Notes: generated by a model from the sequence alone, not told the origin. A stretch of 53,968 bases of DNA from an uncultured bacterium (GCA_945869305.1 CAMBOH010000005.1:1-53968); one strand, 5' to 3'; positions 28,766-38,978 are shown, counted from the stretch's first letter. Program-made: numbers and translations.

Positions 28766-28828
28766 GCCGAACCGGAAATCCTAAGTGCCGAACCGGAAAT
28801 CCTGAGTGCCGAGTCAGAAATCCCAAGT
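28766..28828. repeat. Three tandem 21-bp repeats GCCGAACCGGAAATCCTAAGT
   Basis: Units at 28766, 28787 and 28808 (third degenerate). Confidence 0.9.
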
Positions 28829-28869
28829 GCCGAGTTGTCATTGGCGCGATGCCTGACGGCCCTACGAAG

Positions 28870-28913
28870 ATGCCGCCTTGCTGTTCCGAACCAACGGAAC
28901 AGCAAGGCGGCAT
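28870..28913. terminator. Bidirectional terminator with 19-bp perfect stem
   Basis: ATGCCGCCTTGCTGTTCCG-aaccaa-CGGAACAGCAAGGCGGCAT-TTT. Confidence 0.9.
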
Positions 28914-28945
28914 TTCAGATAGTCGGCCAGCCGGGAGCGAGGTTG

Positions 28946-29704
28946 TCACCTACACCCCGAGACCTCACCCTGCGCTTCGGGGGGCTCCGCACCGGGTAGT
29001 GCCTCGCCAAACACCTTCCACACCCCTTCGGGATAAGGCGCGTCGACCGAGATGAGCTGGTGGCTCACGGGGTGTTCGAACTCGATGTGGCGGGCATGGA
29101 GCGATATGGAACCGTCCGGATTGGAACGGCGTGCCCCATACTTGAGGTCGCCCTTGATGACACAGCCTATGGCCGCGAGCTGGCAGCGTATCTGATGGTG
29201 GCGGCCCGTGTGGAGATTCACCTCCAACAGGTGGTAGCGCTCGGAGGAGGCCAGCAAGGTGTAGTCGAGCACGGCCTGCTTGCTTCCGGCCACCTGCCGG
29301 TCATGGGCATAGGCCTTGTTCTGCCGCTCGTTCCGGGTGAGCCAGTGAACGAGCGTGCGGTGCGGTTCAGCCGGCCTTCCGCAGGCCACGGCATGGTAAC
29401 ACTTGCGCACCTTTCCCTGCTGGAACATGGCGTTCAGCCGGGCCAGGGCCTTGCTGGTGCGGGCAAAGACCACCACGCCGCTGACCGGCCTGTCGAGCCG
29501 GTGAACCACGCCCAGAAACACCTGGCCGGGCTTGGCGTACTTTTCCTTGATATACTGCTTGACCGTTTCCGACAGCGGACGGTCTCCGGTCTTGTCGCCC
29601 TGTACGATTTCGCCCGGCTCCTTGTTTACAATAATGAGGTGGTTGTCTTCGTAGAGTACTTGCACGGCGTTGACTTGCTGTATAAACGGGTTGACAGGCT
29701 GCAC
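28946..29704 (-). CDS. RluA-family RNA pseudouridine synthase
   Basis: VHRLDRPVSGVVVFARTSKA, TGRHHQIRCQLA; start uncertain, possible GTG at 29704 or 29665. Confidence 0.88.
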   Translation of the reverse strand: MQPVNPFIQQVNAVQVLYEDNHLIIVNKEPGEIVQGDKTGDRPLSETVKQYIKEKYAKPGQVFLGVVHRLDRPVSGVVVFARTSKALARLNAMFQQGKVRKCYHAVACGRPAEPHRTLVHWLTRNERQNKAYAHDRQVAGSKQAVLDYTLLASSERYHLLEVNLHTGRHHQIRCQLAAIGCVIKGDLKYGARRSNPDGSISLHARHIEFEHPVSHQLISVDAPYPEGVWKVFGEALPGAEPPEAQGEVSGCR

Positions 29705-29820
29705 ACACTGTAACCCAAGTGAAGGACTAAAGAAAGGGGGGGCTCTATAAATCAGGTTTGCAGCACGTCCCGCAGGACTACCCACGTATTCCGGCCTAAT
29801 TGATAGAACACCCCTAAAAT

Positions 29821-29866
29821 CCATTGGGTCGCAAACATGTCTGGAACGATGCTTGCGGCCCAATGG
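29821..29866 (-). terminator. Hairpin downstream of fabG
   Basis: CCATTGGGTCGCAA / TTGCGGCCCAATGG stem. Confidence 0.5.
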
Positions 29867-29893
29867 GAACAACTTGCGAAATGGGCGAACCGA

Positions 29894-30640
29894 TTACATG
29901 TTCATGCCACCGTCAACCTGGATTACCTGGCCTGTAACATAGCTGGCCAGGTCAGAGGCGAGGAAGGTGGCCACATCGGCGATGTCTTCGGGCTTTCCGC
30001 CGCGACGCAGGGGGATGGCCTTCATCCACTCCTTGCGCACCTCCTCAGAGAGAGCAGCTGTCATGGCCGTTTCGATGAAGCCCGGAGCGATAGCGTTGGC
30101 ACGCACGCCACGGCTACCCATTTCCTGGGCCACGCTCTTGGCCAGTGCGATCATGCCGGCCTTCGACGCAGCGTAGTTTGACTGTCCGGCATTGCCGTGA
30201 ACGCCAACCACCGAAGCCATGTTGATAATCGAGCCGCCACGCTGGCGCATCATGATGGGGGTGCAGGCATGGATGAAGTTGAAAGCCGACTTCAGGTTCA
30301 CGCCGATAACGGCATCCCACTGCTGTTCGGTCATGCGGATCATGAGTCCGTCCTTGGTGATGCCTGCATTGTTGACCAGCACGTCGATGGAGCCGAAATC
30401 CTCGTGTACCTTCTTCACCACCTCAGCGGTCTGGGCAAAGTCGGCAGCGTTCGAGGCGTAAGCCTGGCACTTCACGCCCTTGGCTTCGATTTCCTGACGG
30501 GTGGCCTCGCCATTCTCGTCAATCACCAAGTCGGTGAATGCAATGTTGGCGCCTTCTTCGGCGAACTTCAGTGCAATAGCCTTGCCGATGCCGCGGGCAG
30601 CGCCGGTGATCAAGGCGGTCTTTCCTGTTAAGAGTCCCAT
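29894..30640 (-). CDS. fabG: 3-oxoacyl-ACP reductase
   Basis: TGAARGIGKAIA, NNAGITKDGL, YAASKAG; SDR fold. Confidence 0.93.
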   Translation of the reverse strand: MGLLTGKTALITGAARGIGKAIALKFAEEGANIAFTDLVIDENGEATRQEIEAKGVKCQAYASNAADFAQTAEVVKKVHEDFGSIDVLVNNAGITKDGLMIRMTEQQWDAVIGVNLKSAFNFIHACTPIMMRQRGGSIINMASVVGVHGNAGQSNYAASKAGMIALAKSVAQEMGSRGVRANAIAPGFIETAMTAALSEEVRKEWMKAIPLRRGGKPEDIADVATFLASDLASYVTGQVIQVDGGMNM

Positions 30641-30672
30641 TGTTTTGTCTATTGGTTTATGATTTTGAAGTT

Positions 30673-31284
30673 TTAGTTCAGTATGCTGTGGTGAGAGGCG
30701 ACGGGCATGTCGAGCACGCGCATCAGTATGTCCTTCACCATGGGGTAGGTTTCATCCTCCGACAGTCCGACACCCAAACGGTCGTAGATGTACGGCACTT
30801 CCAGCCCCTTGATGGTGCAATGGATGATGTCGGACATCAGCCCCACGTGCATCACCCTGAAGCGTCCGGCATCGACACCCTGTTGGAGGATGGCGGTGAG
30901 CACGCGGTGCTCCTCCTCGTCAAAGGCGCGGCGCACCTTCTCTACCATCCAGATGTTGCGGAAGAACTCGGCACGCAGCGTACCGTTTCGCGCCACCGTC
31001 TCGCGTATGGTCTGCAAGTGGGTGTAAATGAGTTTGAACAGCTTCTCCTCGGGCGGCACATCCATGTCGAGCACAGCCGACATGTTCTGCGAAAGCCGTG
31101 CCAGCTCCTCCTCAATGACCGCATAATAGATTTCCTCCTTGTTGCGGAAGTAGGTGTAAAGTGTACGCCGTCCGCGCCCTGAGGCGGCAGCAATATCATT
31201 CATTGTTGTAGCCTCAAGCCCTTTGTGGGCGAACAGTTCGCGAGCCACCTCTATCAGCCTTTCACGGGTTTTGGATGTCGACAT
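30673..31284 (-). CDS. TetR/AcrR-family transcriptional regulator
   Basis: N-terminal HTH TRERLIEVARELFAHKGLEATTMNDIAAASGRGRRTLYTYFRNKEEI. Confidence 0.9.
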   Translation of the reverse strand: MSTSKTRERLIEVARELFAHKGLEATTMNDIAAASGRGRRTLYTYFRNKEEIYYAVIEEELARLSQNMSAVLDMDVPPEEKLFKLIYTHLQTIRETVARNGTLRAEFFRNIWMVEKVRRAFDEEEHRVLTAILQQGVDAGRFRVMHVGLMSDIIHCTIKGLEVPYIYDRLGVGLSEDETYPMVKDILMRVLDMPVASHHSILN

Positions 31285-31336
31285 AGTGCGGATGTATTCA
31301 GAATGATTGTTTAAGCACAATTTGGCTTTCAGTGTG

Positions 31337-31367
31337 CAAAGTTAGTGCAAGGCGAGCGAAGTGCAAA
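31337..31367 (-). promoter_or_regulatory. Repeat-borne promoter TTTG-N19-TAACTTTG facing tetR-fabG
   Basis: Minus-strand TTTG (31364-31367), TAACTTTG (31337-31344). Confidence 0.7.
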
Positions 31368-31440
31368 AGAAAAGCTGAAAGATTTTCGTTTTGCACTGCC
31401 GAGCCGCAGCCTGACTTATCAAAAGTTAGTGCAAGGCGAG
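31337..31440. repeat. AAAGTTAGTGCAAGGCGAG hairpin repeat (same family, subtype as leu locus)
   Basis: GTGCAAAAGAAAAGCTGAAAGATTTTCGTTTTGCAC centre; second partial copy from 31421. Confidence 0.88.
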
Positions 31441-31450
31441 GCCCGAGAGA

Positions 31451-31832
31451 GTCATATAATTCAATTTTCGCAAGTATTCACTTGTGGTTAACAAGCGTTC
31501 AAGGAGCGGGCTGAAAGCCCAGCAAGCGCATAGCCCAGGGCAGCGCCCTGGGTTGGTCAACCGCCGCAAAGTGCGCCCTGCAAGGGCAAAAGCATTGACA
31601 CAAAGGGCAAAAGCATGGATGCAAAGGGCAAAAGCATGGATGCAAAACCCATGTATTCTAACGCTTTTGCCCCTTCAGGGCGAGCTTAATCGCCTCATTC
31701 CACCCAGGGCGTTGCCCTGGGCTAAGCGCTTGTTGGGCTTTCAGCCCGCTCATTAAACGCATGTTTCCCCCTCGGGGCGTGCCTTGAACGTTTGCATATG
31801 CGCCTAATTGAACTTGCGAAACAGTCATATAA
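31451..31832. mobile_element. MITE/REP-like non-autonomous palindromic element with ~50-bp inverted arms and 9-bp flanking direct repeat GTCATATAA
   Basis: GTCATATAA at 31451-31459 and 31824-31832; TTTCGCAAGT 31466-31475 / ACTTGCGAAA 31812-31821; near-perfect arms 31506-31556 / 31700-31749. Confidence 0.6.
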
Positions 31833-31909
31833 CTTGTTACCTTCTCCCCTCATTGCCCGAAAAAGATTAAACCGCCCTCCACACATGTGTGCGCATACAA
31901 TAAAATCCT

Positions 31910-31917
31910 TACATTTG
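31910..31917 (+). promoter_or_regulatory. Candidate -7 element TACATTTG immediately upstream of tamB ATG
   Basis: Matches TAnnTTTG; upstream TGTG at 31886-31889 is a weak -33 (N20). Confidence 0.45.
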
Positions 31918-31922
31918 CACCT

Positions 31923-34900
31923 ATGAAGAAGAAGAACAGACGACTCATCCGATGGGCGGCGGCCATTCTGGTGTCCCCCATAGCACTCTTCCTGCTGCTG
32001 GCCCTGCTGATATATTTGCCCCCGGTGCAGAACTTCGTGGTGCAGAAAGCCACCGAAGTGCTGTCGGAACGCATGGGCATGGACATACGCATCGGCAAGG
32101 TGCGGCTGGCCTTTCCGCTGGACCTGGCCATCCACCACACCCTCGCCATCGAGGCGGGCGACACACTGTTGGACGCCCGGAGCCTGCGGCTCAACGTGCA
32201 GATGCTGCCGCTGCTGAAGGGAAGGGCCGAGGTAGACGGTGTGGAACTCTACGACGTGAAGCTCGACACCAAGAGCTACCTGCCCGACACGCACCTCAAG
32301 GGACGCGCCGGCGAACTCACCGCCGAAGCCCACAGCATTGACTGGAAAAACGAGCGGGTGCGGCTCGACCGCTTCAGGCTGAAAGATGCCCGGTTCACGG
32401 TGGCGCTGAGCGACACGGCCCAGAAGGACACTGTGCCCAGCACGGCGCAGTGGGTGGTACAGGTGGTACAGGCCGACATCGAACGGTCGCACATCCAGCT
32501 CCACATGCCAGGCGACTCCATGCGCGTCGGCCTGCAGATTGGTGCGGCGGCCCTGCGCGACGGCTGCTTCGACACAGGCCGGGGAGACTATGCCGTGCGC
32601 TCGCTGCTGATGCGCCACTCTGGCATCAGCTACGACCTGACCTATCAGCCCGAAGCCGCGGGACTCGACCCCAACCACCTGGCCTTCACAGAGCTGAACC
32701 TGAAGCTCGACACCCTGCACTACACACAGCAGGGAGTGCTCACGGCCGGACTCGGCGGACTCTCCCTGAAGGAGAAGAGCGGACTGGCGGTGAGCCGGCT
32801 GCAAGGCAGCCTATATATGGACAGCACCCGGCTCCGTCTGCCGGCACTGAACCTGCGCACCCCCTACTCGCGGGTGGATGCCTCCGTGAGCTTCGACTTC
32901 AAGGCTCTCCGGGCCGGACAAGGCGGCCACTGCCACCTCGACGTAGATGCCAGCATCGGCCGTGAAGACCTGCGCTGCATCGCTTCAGGGCTGGCTGACC
33001 CCGCCTGTCTGAACCTGCTGCCCGCACAGTCCCTCACGCTGAAGGCGCAGGCCGAGGGGAACATGGACCACCTGAGGCTGCCGCAACTATCGCTCCACCT
33101 GCCAGGCATGGCCCGCCTGGAAGCCAAAGGCTATGTGACACAACCGATGAGCGAACGCCGGAGCGGACACTTAGAGGCCGACCTGCGCACGCAGAACCTG
33201 ACGGCGGTGAAGAGTCTGATGCCGGCCTCGCTGAGACAGACCATCGACATTCCGAACGGCCTGGCAGCACGGGGCACGGCCGACTTCCAGGCCGACGACT
33301 ACAAGGCCCAGTTGCGCGTGCAGGCTCCCGGCGGCACCCTACAGGCCAAAGCCACGCTGAACCTGCGTGGCGAATCCTACAGGTTAGCGGCCCAGGCTGC
33401 GCACTTCCCCATCCACCGCTTCGTAAAGGGCATGCCTCTTTCTCCCTTTACCGGACAGCTGCGCATCTCGGGCCAAGGACTCGACGTGCTGTCGCCCCGC
33501 AGTTCGCTCACAGCCGACGCCCGCATCGACCAGCTGGCCTACAGCACCTACAGCCTCAACGGCACCTCGCTGCAAGCCCGCCTGCGTGGCGGCAAGCTCC
33601 AGGCGGACTTCGCCGCCAACAACAACTGGATCGAGGCCTCGGGACAGCTGGCAGGACTGCTGGACAGCAAGGGCTACGACCTGCAACTGCGCACCGACGT
33701 GGCGGCCCTTCACCTGCATGAACTGGACGCAGCGCGCGACACGCTGACCATCGGCACGGTGGCGCAGCTCGACTTCAAGGCGAATGCCGCACTCACGCGC
33801 CTGTCGCTCGGCGGCAGCCTGCGCACCAACACCTTTACCACTCCGCGCATCAGCAACCTGGCCAAGGACGTGACCTTTGACTTTGCCACCTCGGCCGACA
33901 CGACCACTGCCTCGGTGGCGGCCGGCGACCTGACGCTGCGCCTGGGCAGCAAGAAGGAAATTGCCGCACTCACCGTACAGCTGCAACGCTTTGCCAGCGA
34001 ACTGATGCGTCAGGCCGGCAACTACGAGCTGGACCAGGAACGGCTCAAGACCTTCCTGCCTACCCTCTCATTCTATCTGGATGCCGGACGCGACAACCCG
34101 CTCTACAACATAGCGCGCATCAAGGGCTACTCCTTCCACTCGGCCTACATCAACCTCAACACCGACCCGCGCCAGGGCATGTCGGGCGATGCCCGCATCA
34201 GCGCGCTGAAGATGGGCGCCCTGCTGCTCGACTCCATCCGCGCGAATATCGTGCAGGACTCGACCGGCGTGCAGCTCTATGCGCTGGTGAAGAACGGCCG
34301 GAAGAACCCCACTCCCCTCGAAGTGCGCTGCAAGTCGTACGTCCTGCCCACCGGTGCCGGTCTGGAACTGAAATATCTCGACAGCGAAGGCCAGACGGGC
34401 GTTGACCTGGGTGTGCGCGCCGAACTGGCCGAAGGGGGGCTGCAAGTGCGGCTCTACCCCGAACATCCCGTGCTGGCCTACCGCAACTTCAAGCTCAACA
34501 AGGACAACTTTGTCTTTCTGGGCAAGGACAAGAGCATACGTGCCGACATCGACCTGCTGGCCGACGACGGCACCGGACTGAAGATCTACGGTGAGCCGCG
34601 CGACTCGATGAACGACCTCACCGTGAGCGTGAACCAGCTGAACCTGGGCGAGCTGTCGACCGTGCTGCCCTACCTGCCCCGCTTCACGGGCATGCTCAGC
34701 GGCGACATCCACGTGACTAACGACACGCTCCACTCCCAACTCTCGGCCATGGCCTCCTTCCAAGCCGACGGCTTCGAGTATGAGGGCGTCGCGCTGGGCG
34801 ACATCGGCCTCGAAGTGCTCTACCTGCCCAAGACAGGCGGCGAGCACCACGCCTCAGCCTTCATCAGCACGGCAGGCGAAGAAGTGCTGGCCTGCAACGG

Positions 34901-36491
34901 CACCTACTTTGACCGCGACGGCGGCCTGTTTGAAGGCGACGCGCAGCTCCACGACTTCCCGCTGGCCCTGCTCAACGGCTTCATGGCCGGCACCGACGTG
35001 GCCCTGAAGGGAAAGGCGGCAGGCGAACTCTCCGTCACGGGCAGCCTCGACCGGCCCGTACTCAACGGCTCGCTCGACCTCGACTCGGCCCACATCTACT
35101 CCGATGTCTACGGCTTCGACTTCCGCACCGACGAACGGGCACTTGAGCTCAACGACAGCCGCCTGCTCTTCAGCGACTACAAGCTCTACTCGACGGGCAA
35201 GGAGCCGCTGGTGCTCAACGGGGTGTTTGACATGTCCGACTTTGCGCGCATGTCGATGGACTTCGACATGAAGGCGCAGAACTTCGAACTCATCAACACC
35301 GGCAAGAAAGCCCAGTCGCTGGTGTTCGGCAAGGTCTATGCCAACTATCTGGGCACGCTGAAGGGCACGACCGACAACCTGGCCATCCAGGGCAAGCTCG
35401 AAGTGCTCGACCGCACCGACATGACCTACATACTCAAAGACTCGCCGCTCTCGGTCGACGACCGGCTGAACAACCTTGTCGAGTTTGTCAGCTTCTCCGA
35501 CACCACACAACACACGCTGGCCAAGCCCGCGCCCGAAGGCTCCTTCGACCTCACGCTGGGCATATCCATCAGCGATGCCGCCCGCTTCCACTGCAAGCTG
35601 AGCGACGACGGACAGAGCTATGTGGACCTCGAAGGCGGCGGCGACCTCACCCTGCGCATGACCCCACAGGGCGAAATGCGACTTACGGGCCGCTTCACAA
35701 CCAACAGCGGCGAAATGAAGTATACCCTGCCCGTCATTCCGCTCAAGACGTTCAAGCTCACCCAAGGCTCGTATGTCGAATTTACCGGCGACCCGATGAA
35801 CCCGACCCTGAGCATAGCCGCCAAAGAGCGCACCAAGGCCGTCGTCACCGACAACGGACAGCAGCGCTCGGTGGCCTTCGATGTGGGTGTGGCCCTGACA
35901 AAGCCGCTGGACGAAATGGGACTGGAGTTCACCATTGAGGCTCCCGAGGACCTCACCGTACAGAACCAGCTGGCCTCGATGAGTGCCGAGCAGCGCGGCA
36001 AGGCGGCTGTGACCATGATGGCCACCGGCATGTACATGACCGACGAGACCATGATGTCGGGCAGCGGATTCAAGGCCAACAACGCGCTCAATGCCTTCCT
36101 CCAGAGCGAGATACAGAACATCGCAGGCTCGGCCCTCCGCACCATCGACATCAACCTGGGTGTCGAGAGCGGCACCAGCGAAGCCGGCACCTCCACCACC
36201 GACTACTCCTTCCAGTTTGCCAAGCGCTTCTGGGGCAACCGCATCAGCGTCATCATCGGAGGCAAGGTGTCGACCGGGGCCGACGCGACCAACTCGGCCG
36301 AAAGCTTCATCAGCAACATTTCGGTCGAATACCGTCTCGACCGCAGCGCGACACGCTACGTCAAGGTGTTCTACGACCGCGAGACGCAAGACCCGCTTGA
36401 AGGACAGCTCACCAAGACGGGCGCAGGCCTCGTGCTGCGCCGCAAGACCGACAAGCTCGGCGAACTCTTTGTTTTTAAGAAAAAGAAGTAA
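31923..36491 (+). CDS. tamB: Translocation/assembly module TamB-like (AsmA/DUF490) protein
   Basis: 1522 aa, N-terminal TM anchor, long beta-repeat body, C-terminal DUF490-like region; followed by TamL/BamA-like gene. Confidence 0.88.
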   Translation: MKKKNRRLIRWAAAILVSPIALFLLLALLIYLPPVQNFVVQKATEVLSERMGMDIRIGKVRLAFPLDLAIHHTLAIEAGDTLLDARSLRLNVQMLPLLKGRAEVDGVELYDVKLDTKSYLPDTHLKGRAGELTAEAHSIDWKNERVRLDRFRLKDARFTVALSDTAQKDTVPSTAQWVVQVVQADIERSHIQLHMPGDSMRVGLQIGAAALRDGCFDTGRGDYAVRSLLMRHSGISYDLTYQPEAAGLDPNHLAFTELNLKLDTLHYTQQGVLTAGLGGLSLKEKSGLAVSRLQGSLYMDSTRLRLPALNLRTPYSRVDASVSFDFKALRAGQGGHCHLDVDASIGREDLRCIASGLADPACLNLLPAQSLTLKAQAEGNMDHLRLPQLSLHLPGMARLEAKGYVTQPMSERRSGHLEADLRTQNLTAVKSLMPASLRQTIDIPNGLAARGTADFQADDYKAQLRVQAPGGTLQAKATLNLRGESYRLAAQAAHFPIHRFVKGMPLSPFTGQLRISGQGLDVLSPRSSLTADARIDQLAYSTYSLNGTSLQARLRGGKLQADFAANNNWIEASGQLAGLLDSKGYDLQLRTDVAALHLHELDAARDTLTIGTVAQLDFKANAALTRLSLGGSLRTNTFTTPRISNLAKDVTFDFATSADTTTASVAAGDLTLRLGSKKEIAALTVQLQRFASELMRQAGNYELDQERLKTFLPTLSFYLDAGRDNPLYNIARIKGYSFHSAYINLNTDPRQGMSGDARISALKMGALLLDSIRANIVQDSTGVQLYALVKNGRKNPTPLEVRCKSYVLPTGAGLELKYLDSEGQTGVDLGVRAELAEGGLQVRLYPEHPVLAYRNFKLNKDNFVFLGKDKSIRADIDLLADDGTGLKIYGEPRDSMNDLTVSVNQLNLGELSTVLPYLPRFTGMLSGDIHVTNDTLHSQLSAMASFQADGFEYEGVALGDIGLEVLYLPKTGGEHHASAFISTAGEEVLACNGTYFDRDGGLFEGDAQLHDFPLALLNGFMAGTDVALKGKAAGELSVTGSLDRPVLNGSLDLDSAHIYSDVYGFDFRTDERALELNDSRLLFSDYKLYSTGKEPLVLNGVFDMSDFARMSMDFDMKAQNFELINTGKKAQSLVFGKVYANYLGTLKGTTDNLAIQGKLEVLDRTDMTYILKDSPLSVDDRLNNLVEFVSFSDTTQHTLAKPAPEGSFDLTLGISISDAARFHCKLSDDGQSYVDLEGGGDLTLRMTPQGEMRLTGRFTTNSGEMKYTLPVIPLKTFKLTQGSYVEFTGDPMNPTLSIAAKERTKAVVTDNGQQRSVAFDVGVALTKPLDEMGLEFTIEAPEDLTVQNQLASMSAEQRGKAAVTMMATGMYMTDETMMSGSGFKANNALNAFLQSEIQNIAGSALRTIDINLGVESGTSEAGTSTTDYSFQFAKRFWGNRISVIIGGKVSTGADATNSAESFISNISVEYRLDRSATRYVKVFYDRETQDPLEGQLTKTGAGLVLRRKTDKLGELFVFKKKK

Positions 36492-36497
36492 AGACGC

Positions 36498-38978
36498 ATG
36501 AACCGCATACTCCCCCTACTCCTCCTGCCCCTACTCCTGCTGGCAGCGGCCTGCTCCACCACCAGCGCCCTGCCCGACGATGAGCAGCTCTATACCGGCA
36601 TCAAGGACATCACCTATGCTGACGACCCCGTGAAACTGCGCAAGCTAAAGGGGCGCGACTCGACCGGTGTCATCACGGCCGTGGCCAATGCGCTCGAAGC
36701 AGTGAACAATGCGCTCGAAGGCAAGGCCAGCCTGACTACCGACAGCCTGCAACAAGGCCGGCTGACCCTCACCAAGGAACAGAAGAAGGCGCTGAAAGTG
36801 GCCCAGGCCCGCGACGAAGCCGACTTCGCCGTGGCCCGCGAAGAGGTAGAAGCCGTACTGGCCTATCCGCCCAACAACGCCATATTCGGCTCGTCGAGCA
36901 TGAGCTGGCCCTGGCAGATCGGCCTGTGGGTACACAACGGACTGGCCGACAGCAAGGGCGTACTCGGCAAATGGATGTACCGCACCTTTGGCACCGAGCC
37001 CGTGCTCATCAGCCAGGTCAGCCCCGACATGCGCACCAAAGTGGCCACCAACACCCTGCACAATTATGGTTACTTCCACGGCAAGGTGGACTGCAGCATT
37101 CTGCCACAGAAGAACCCGAAGAAGGCCAAGGTGAGCTACCGTGTCAAAGCCGGCCAGCTGTTCCGCCTCGACTCTGTGGCCTACCTCCACTACCCTGCGC
37201 CCATGGACAGCCTGATCCGTGCCCACAGCCGGGAGGGACTGCTGCACCGGGGCGATGCCTTCAGCGTGGTCAACCTGTCAAACGAGCAGACCCGCATCGA
37301 GAGCCTGCTGCGCAACCACGGCTACTACTTCTACAACGCGGGCTACACGACCTTCCGGGCCGACACGCTGCAACGCAAGAACTTCGTACAGCTGCAGGTG
37401 ATTCCCGTGGCCGACCGTCCCGAACGCGCCGACCGCCCCTGGTATATCGGCCGCACCTACATCACCGTACGCCACAAGGACAATGCGCCCCTCACCGGCC
37501 AGCTCGTGAGGCGCAACTACACCTACCAGTTCTCGGGCCGGCAGCTGCCCCTGCGCCCCAACATGTGGCGCCATGCCATCAGCCACCGAAGGGGTGAGCT
37601 CTACAGTCTCGAAGACCAGAAGCTCACACTCGAAAAGCTGGGGGCCATGGGAGTGCTCAGCCAGATGGACGTGGCCTACGTGCCCCGCGACACCTCAGCC
37701 ACCTGCGACACCCTCGACATCATGGTGACCGCCGTGATGGACAAGCTCTACGACTCCACCTTCGAGATGAACGCCACCATGAAGAGCAACCAGCAGATCG
37801 GTCCTGGCCTGTCCTACGAACTGGCCAAGCGCAATGCCTTCAGAGGCGGCGAGAAGGTGTCGTTCAAGATTTTCGGCTCCTACGAATGGCAGACAGGTGC
37901 CGGCAACGCCGGACACAATCCGCTGCTCAACTCCTACGAAATAGGCACCCAGCTGGCCCTGCGCTTCCCCCGGGTCGTCTTTCCGGGCATCAGCCGCCGC
38001 CGTGTGCGCCACTATGCCACCACGCAGTTCACACTCGATGCCGACTGGAAGAACCGCTCCAACTTCTTCAACATGGTCAGCTTCGGCCTCGGCGCAACCT
38101 ATCACTGGTACAAGCGCGAAACCTCGCAACACGAGCTCACGCTGTTCAACCTGGAGTTTGACAAGCTCAACCACACCACCCCGGCGTTTGACTCCATCAT
38201 GCAGGCCAACCCCGCGCTCTACGTCTCCATGCGCGACCAGTTTGTACCCTCGCTCAGCTACACCTTCACCTACCAGAGCCGCACCTGGCGACAGAATCCC
38301 TGGTGGGTGCAGCTCAGCTTCAAGGAGGCGGGCAACCTGACCTCTCTCGGCTATGCCCTGGCCGGCCAGAAGCTCACCCGGCAGGGCAAGAAGCTGTTTG
38401 GCAATCCCTTCGCCCAATACGTCAAGTTCACGGCCGAGGCCCACAAGCTCTTCAAGCTCACGCCGGACACGAAGCTGGCCGCCCGACTGTTTGGCGGTGT
38501 CGTCTACAGCTACGGCAACAGCAACGCCGTGCCCTATAACGACCAGTTCTATGTGGGCGGAGCCAACAGCATCCGGGCCTTCACCGTGCGCTCGGTCGGC
38601 CCCGGCCGCTACAAGCCCGACAAGTCGCGGTATTCCTACATGGACCAGACGGGCGACGTGAAGTTCGAAGCCAACGTCGAACTGCGCACCCGCCTCATGG
38701 GCGACCTTCACGGAGCTGTATTCCTCGATGCGGGCAACGTGTGGACCCTGCGTGCCGACCCTCAGCGACCCGGCTCCCAGCTGACGGCCAGCACGCTCAC
38801 CGATATAGCCGTGGGCACAGGCTTCGGCCTGCGCTACGACATGCAGTTCCTCGTGCTGCGCTTCGATGTGGGCATTGCGCTGCATGCACCCTACGAGACG
38901 TCCAAGTCCGGCTTCTACAACATCGAACGGTTCAAGGACGGCCTTGGCCTGCACTTCGCCATCGGCTACCCCTTCTGA
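36498..38978 (+). CDS. tamL: TamL-like Omp85-family outer membrane lipoprotein
   Basis: Lipobox LLLAAAC; POTRA-like repeats; C-terminal barrel with FYVGGANSIRAFTVRSVGPGRY and a terminal aromatic residue (F). Confidence 0.85.
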   Translation: MNRILPLLLLPLLLLAAACSTTSALPDDEQLYTGIKDITYADDPVKLRKLKGRDSTGVITAVANALEAVNNALEGKASLTTDSLQQGRLTLTKEQKKALKVAQARDEADFAVAREEVEAVLAYPPNNAIFGSSSMSWPWQIGLWVHNGLADSKGVLGKWMYRTFGTEPVLISQVSPDMRTKVATNTLHNYGYFHGKVDCSILPQKNPKKAKVSYRVKAGQLFRLDSVAYLHYPAPMDSLIRAHSREGLLHRGDAFSVVNLSNEQTRIESLLRNHGYYFYNAGYTTFRADTLQRKNFVQLQVIPVADRPERADRPWYIGRTYITVRHKDNAPLTGQLVRRNYTYQFSGRQLPLRPNMWRHAISHRRGELYSLEDQKLTLEKLGAMGVLSQMDVAYVPRDTSATCDTLDIMVTAVMDKLYDSTFEMNATMKSNQQIGPGLSYELAKRNAFRGGEKVSFKIFGSYEWQTGAGNAGHNPLLNSYEIGTQLALRFPRVVFPGISRRRVRHYATTQFTLDADWKNRSNFFNMVSFGLGATYHWYKRETSQHELTLFNLEFDKLNHTTPAFDSIMQANPALYVSMRDQFVPSLSYTFTYQSRTWRQNPWWVQLSFKEAGNLTSLGYALAGQKLTRQGKKLFGNPFAQYVKFTAEAHKLFKLTPDTKLAARLFGGVVYSYGNSNAVPYNDQFYVGGANSIRAFTVRSVGPGRYKPDKSRYSYMDQTGDVKFEANVELRTRLMGDLHGAVFLDAGNVWTLRADPQRPGSQLTASTLTDIAVGTGFGLRYDMQFLVLRFDVGIALHAPYETSKSGFYNIERFKDGLGLHFAIGYPF

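Noticed and set aside
31484-31756. 90-aa plus-strand ORF (MVNKRSRSGLKAQQAHSPGQRPGLVNRRK...)
   Set aside because: Sits entirely inside the palindromic MITE-like element; translation of repeat DNA.
34854-36389. 511-aa minus-strand ORF antisense to tamB
   Set aside because: Lies fully opposite a convincing coding frame in high-GC DNA; low-complexity, no recognisable motif.
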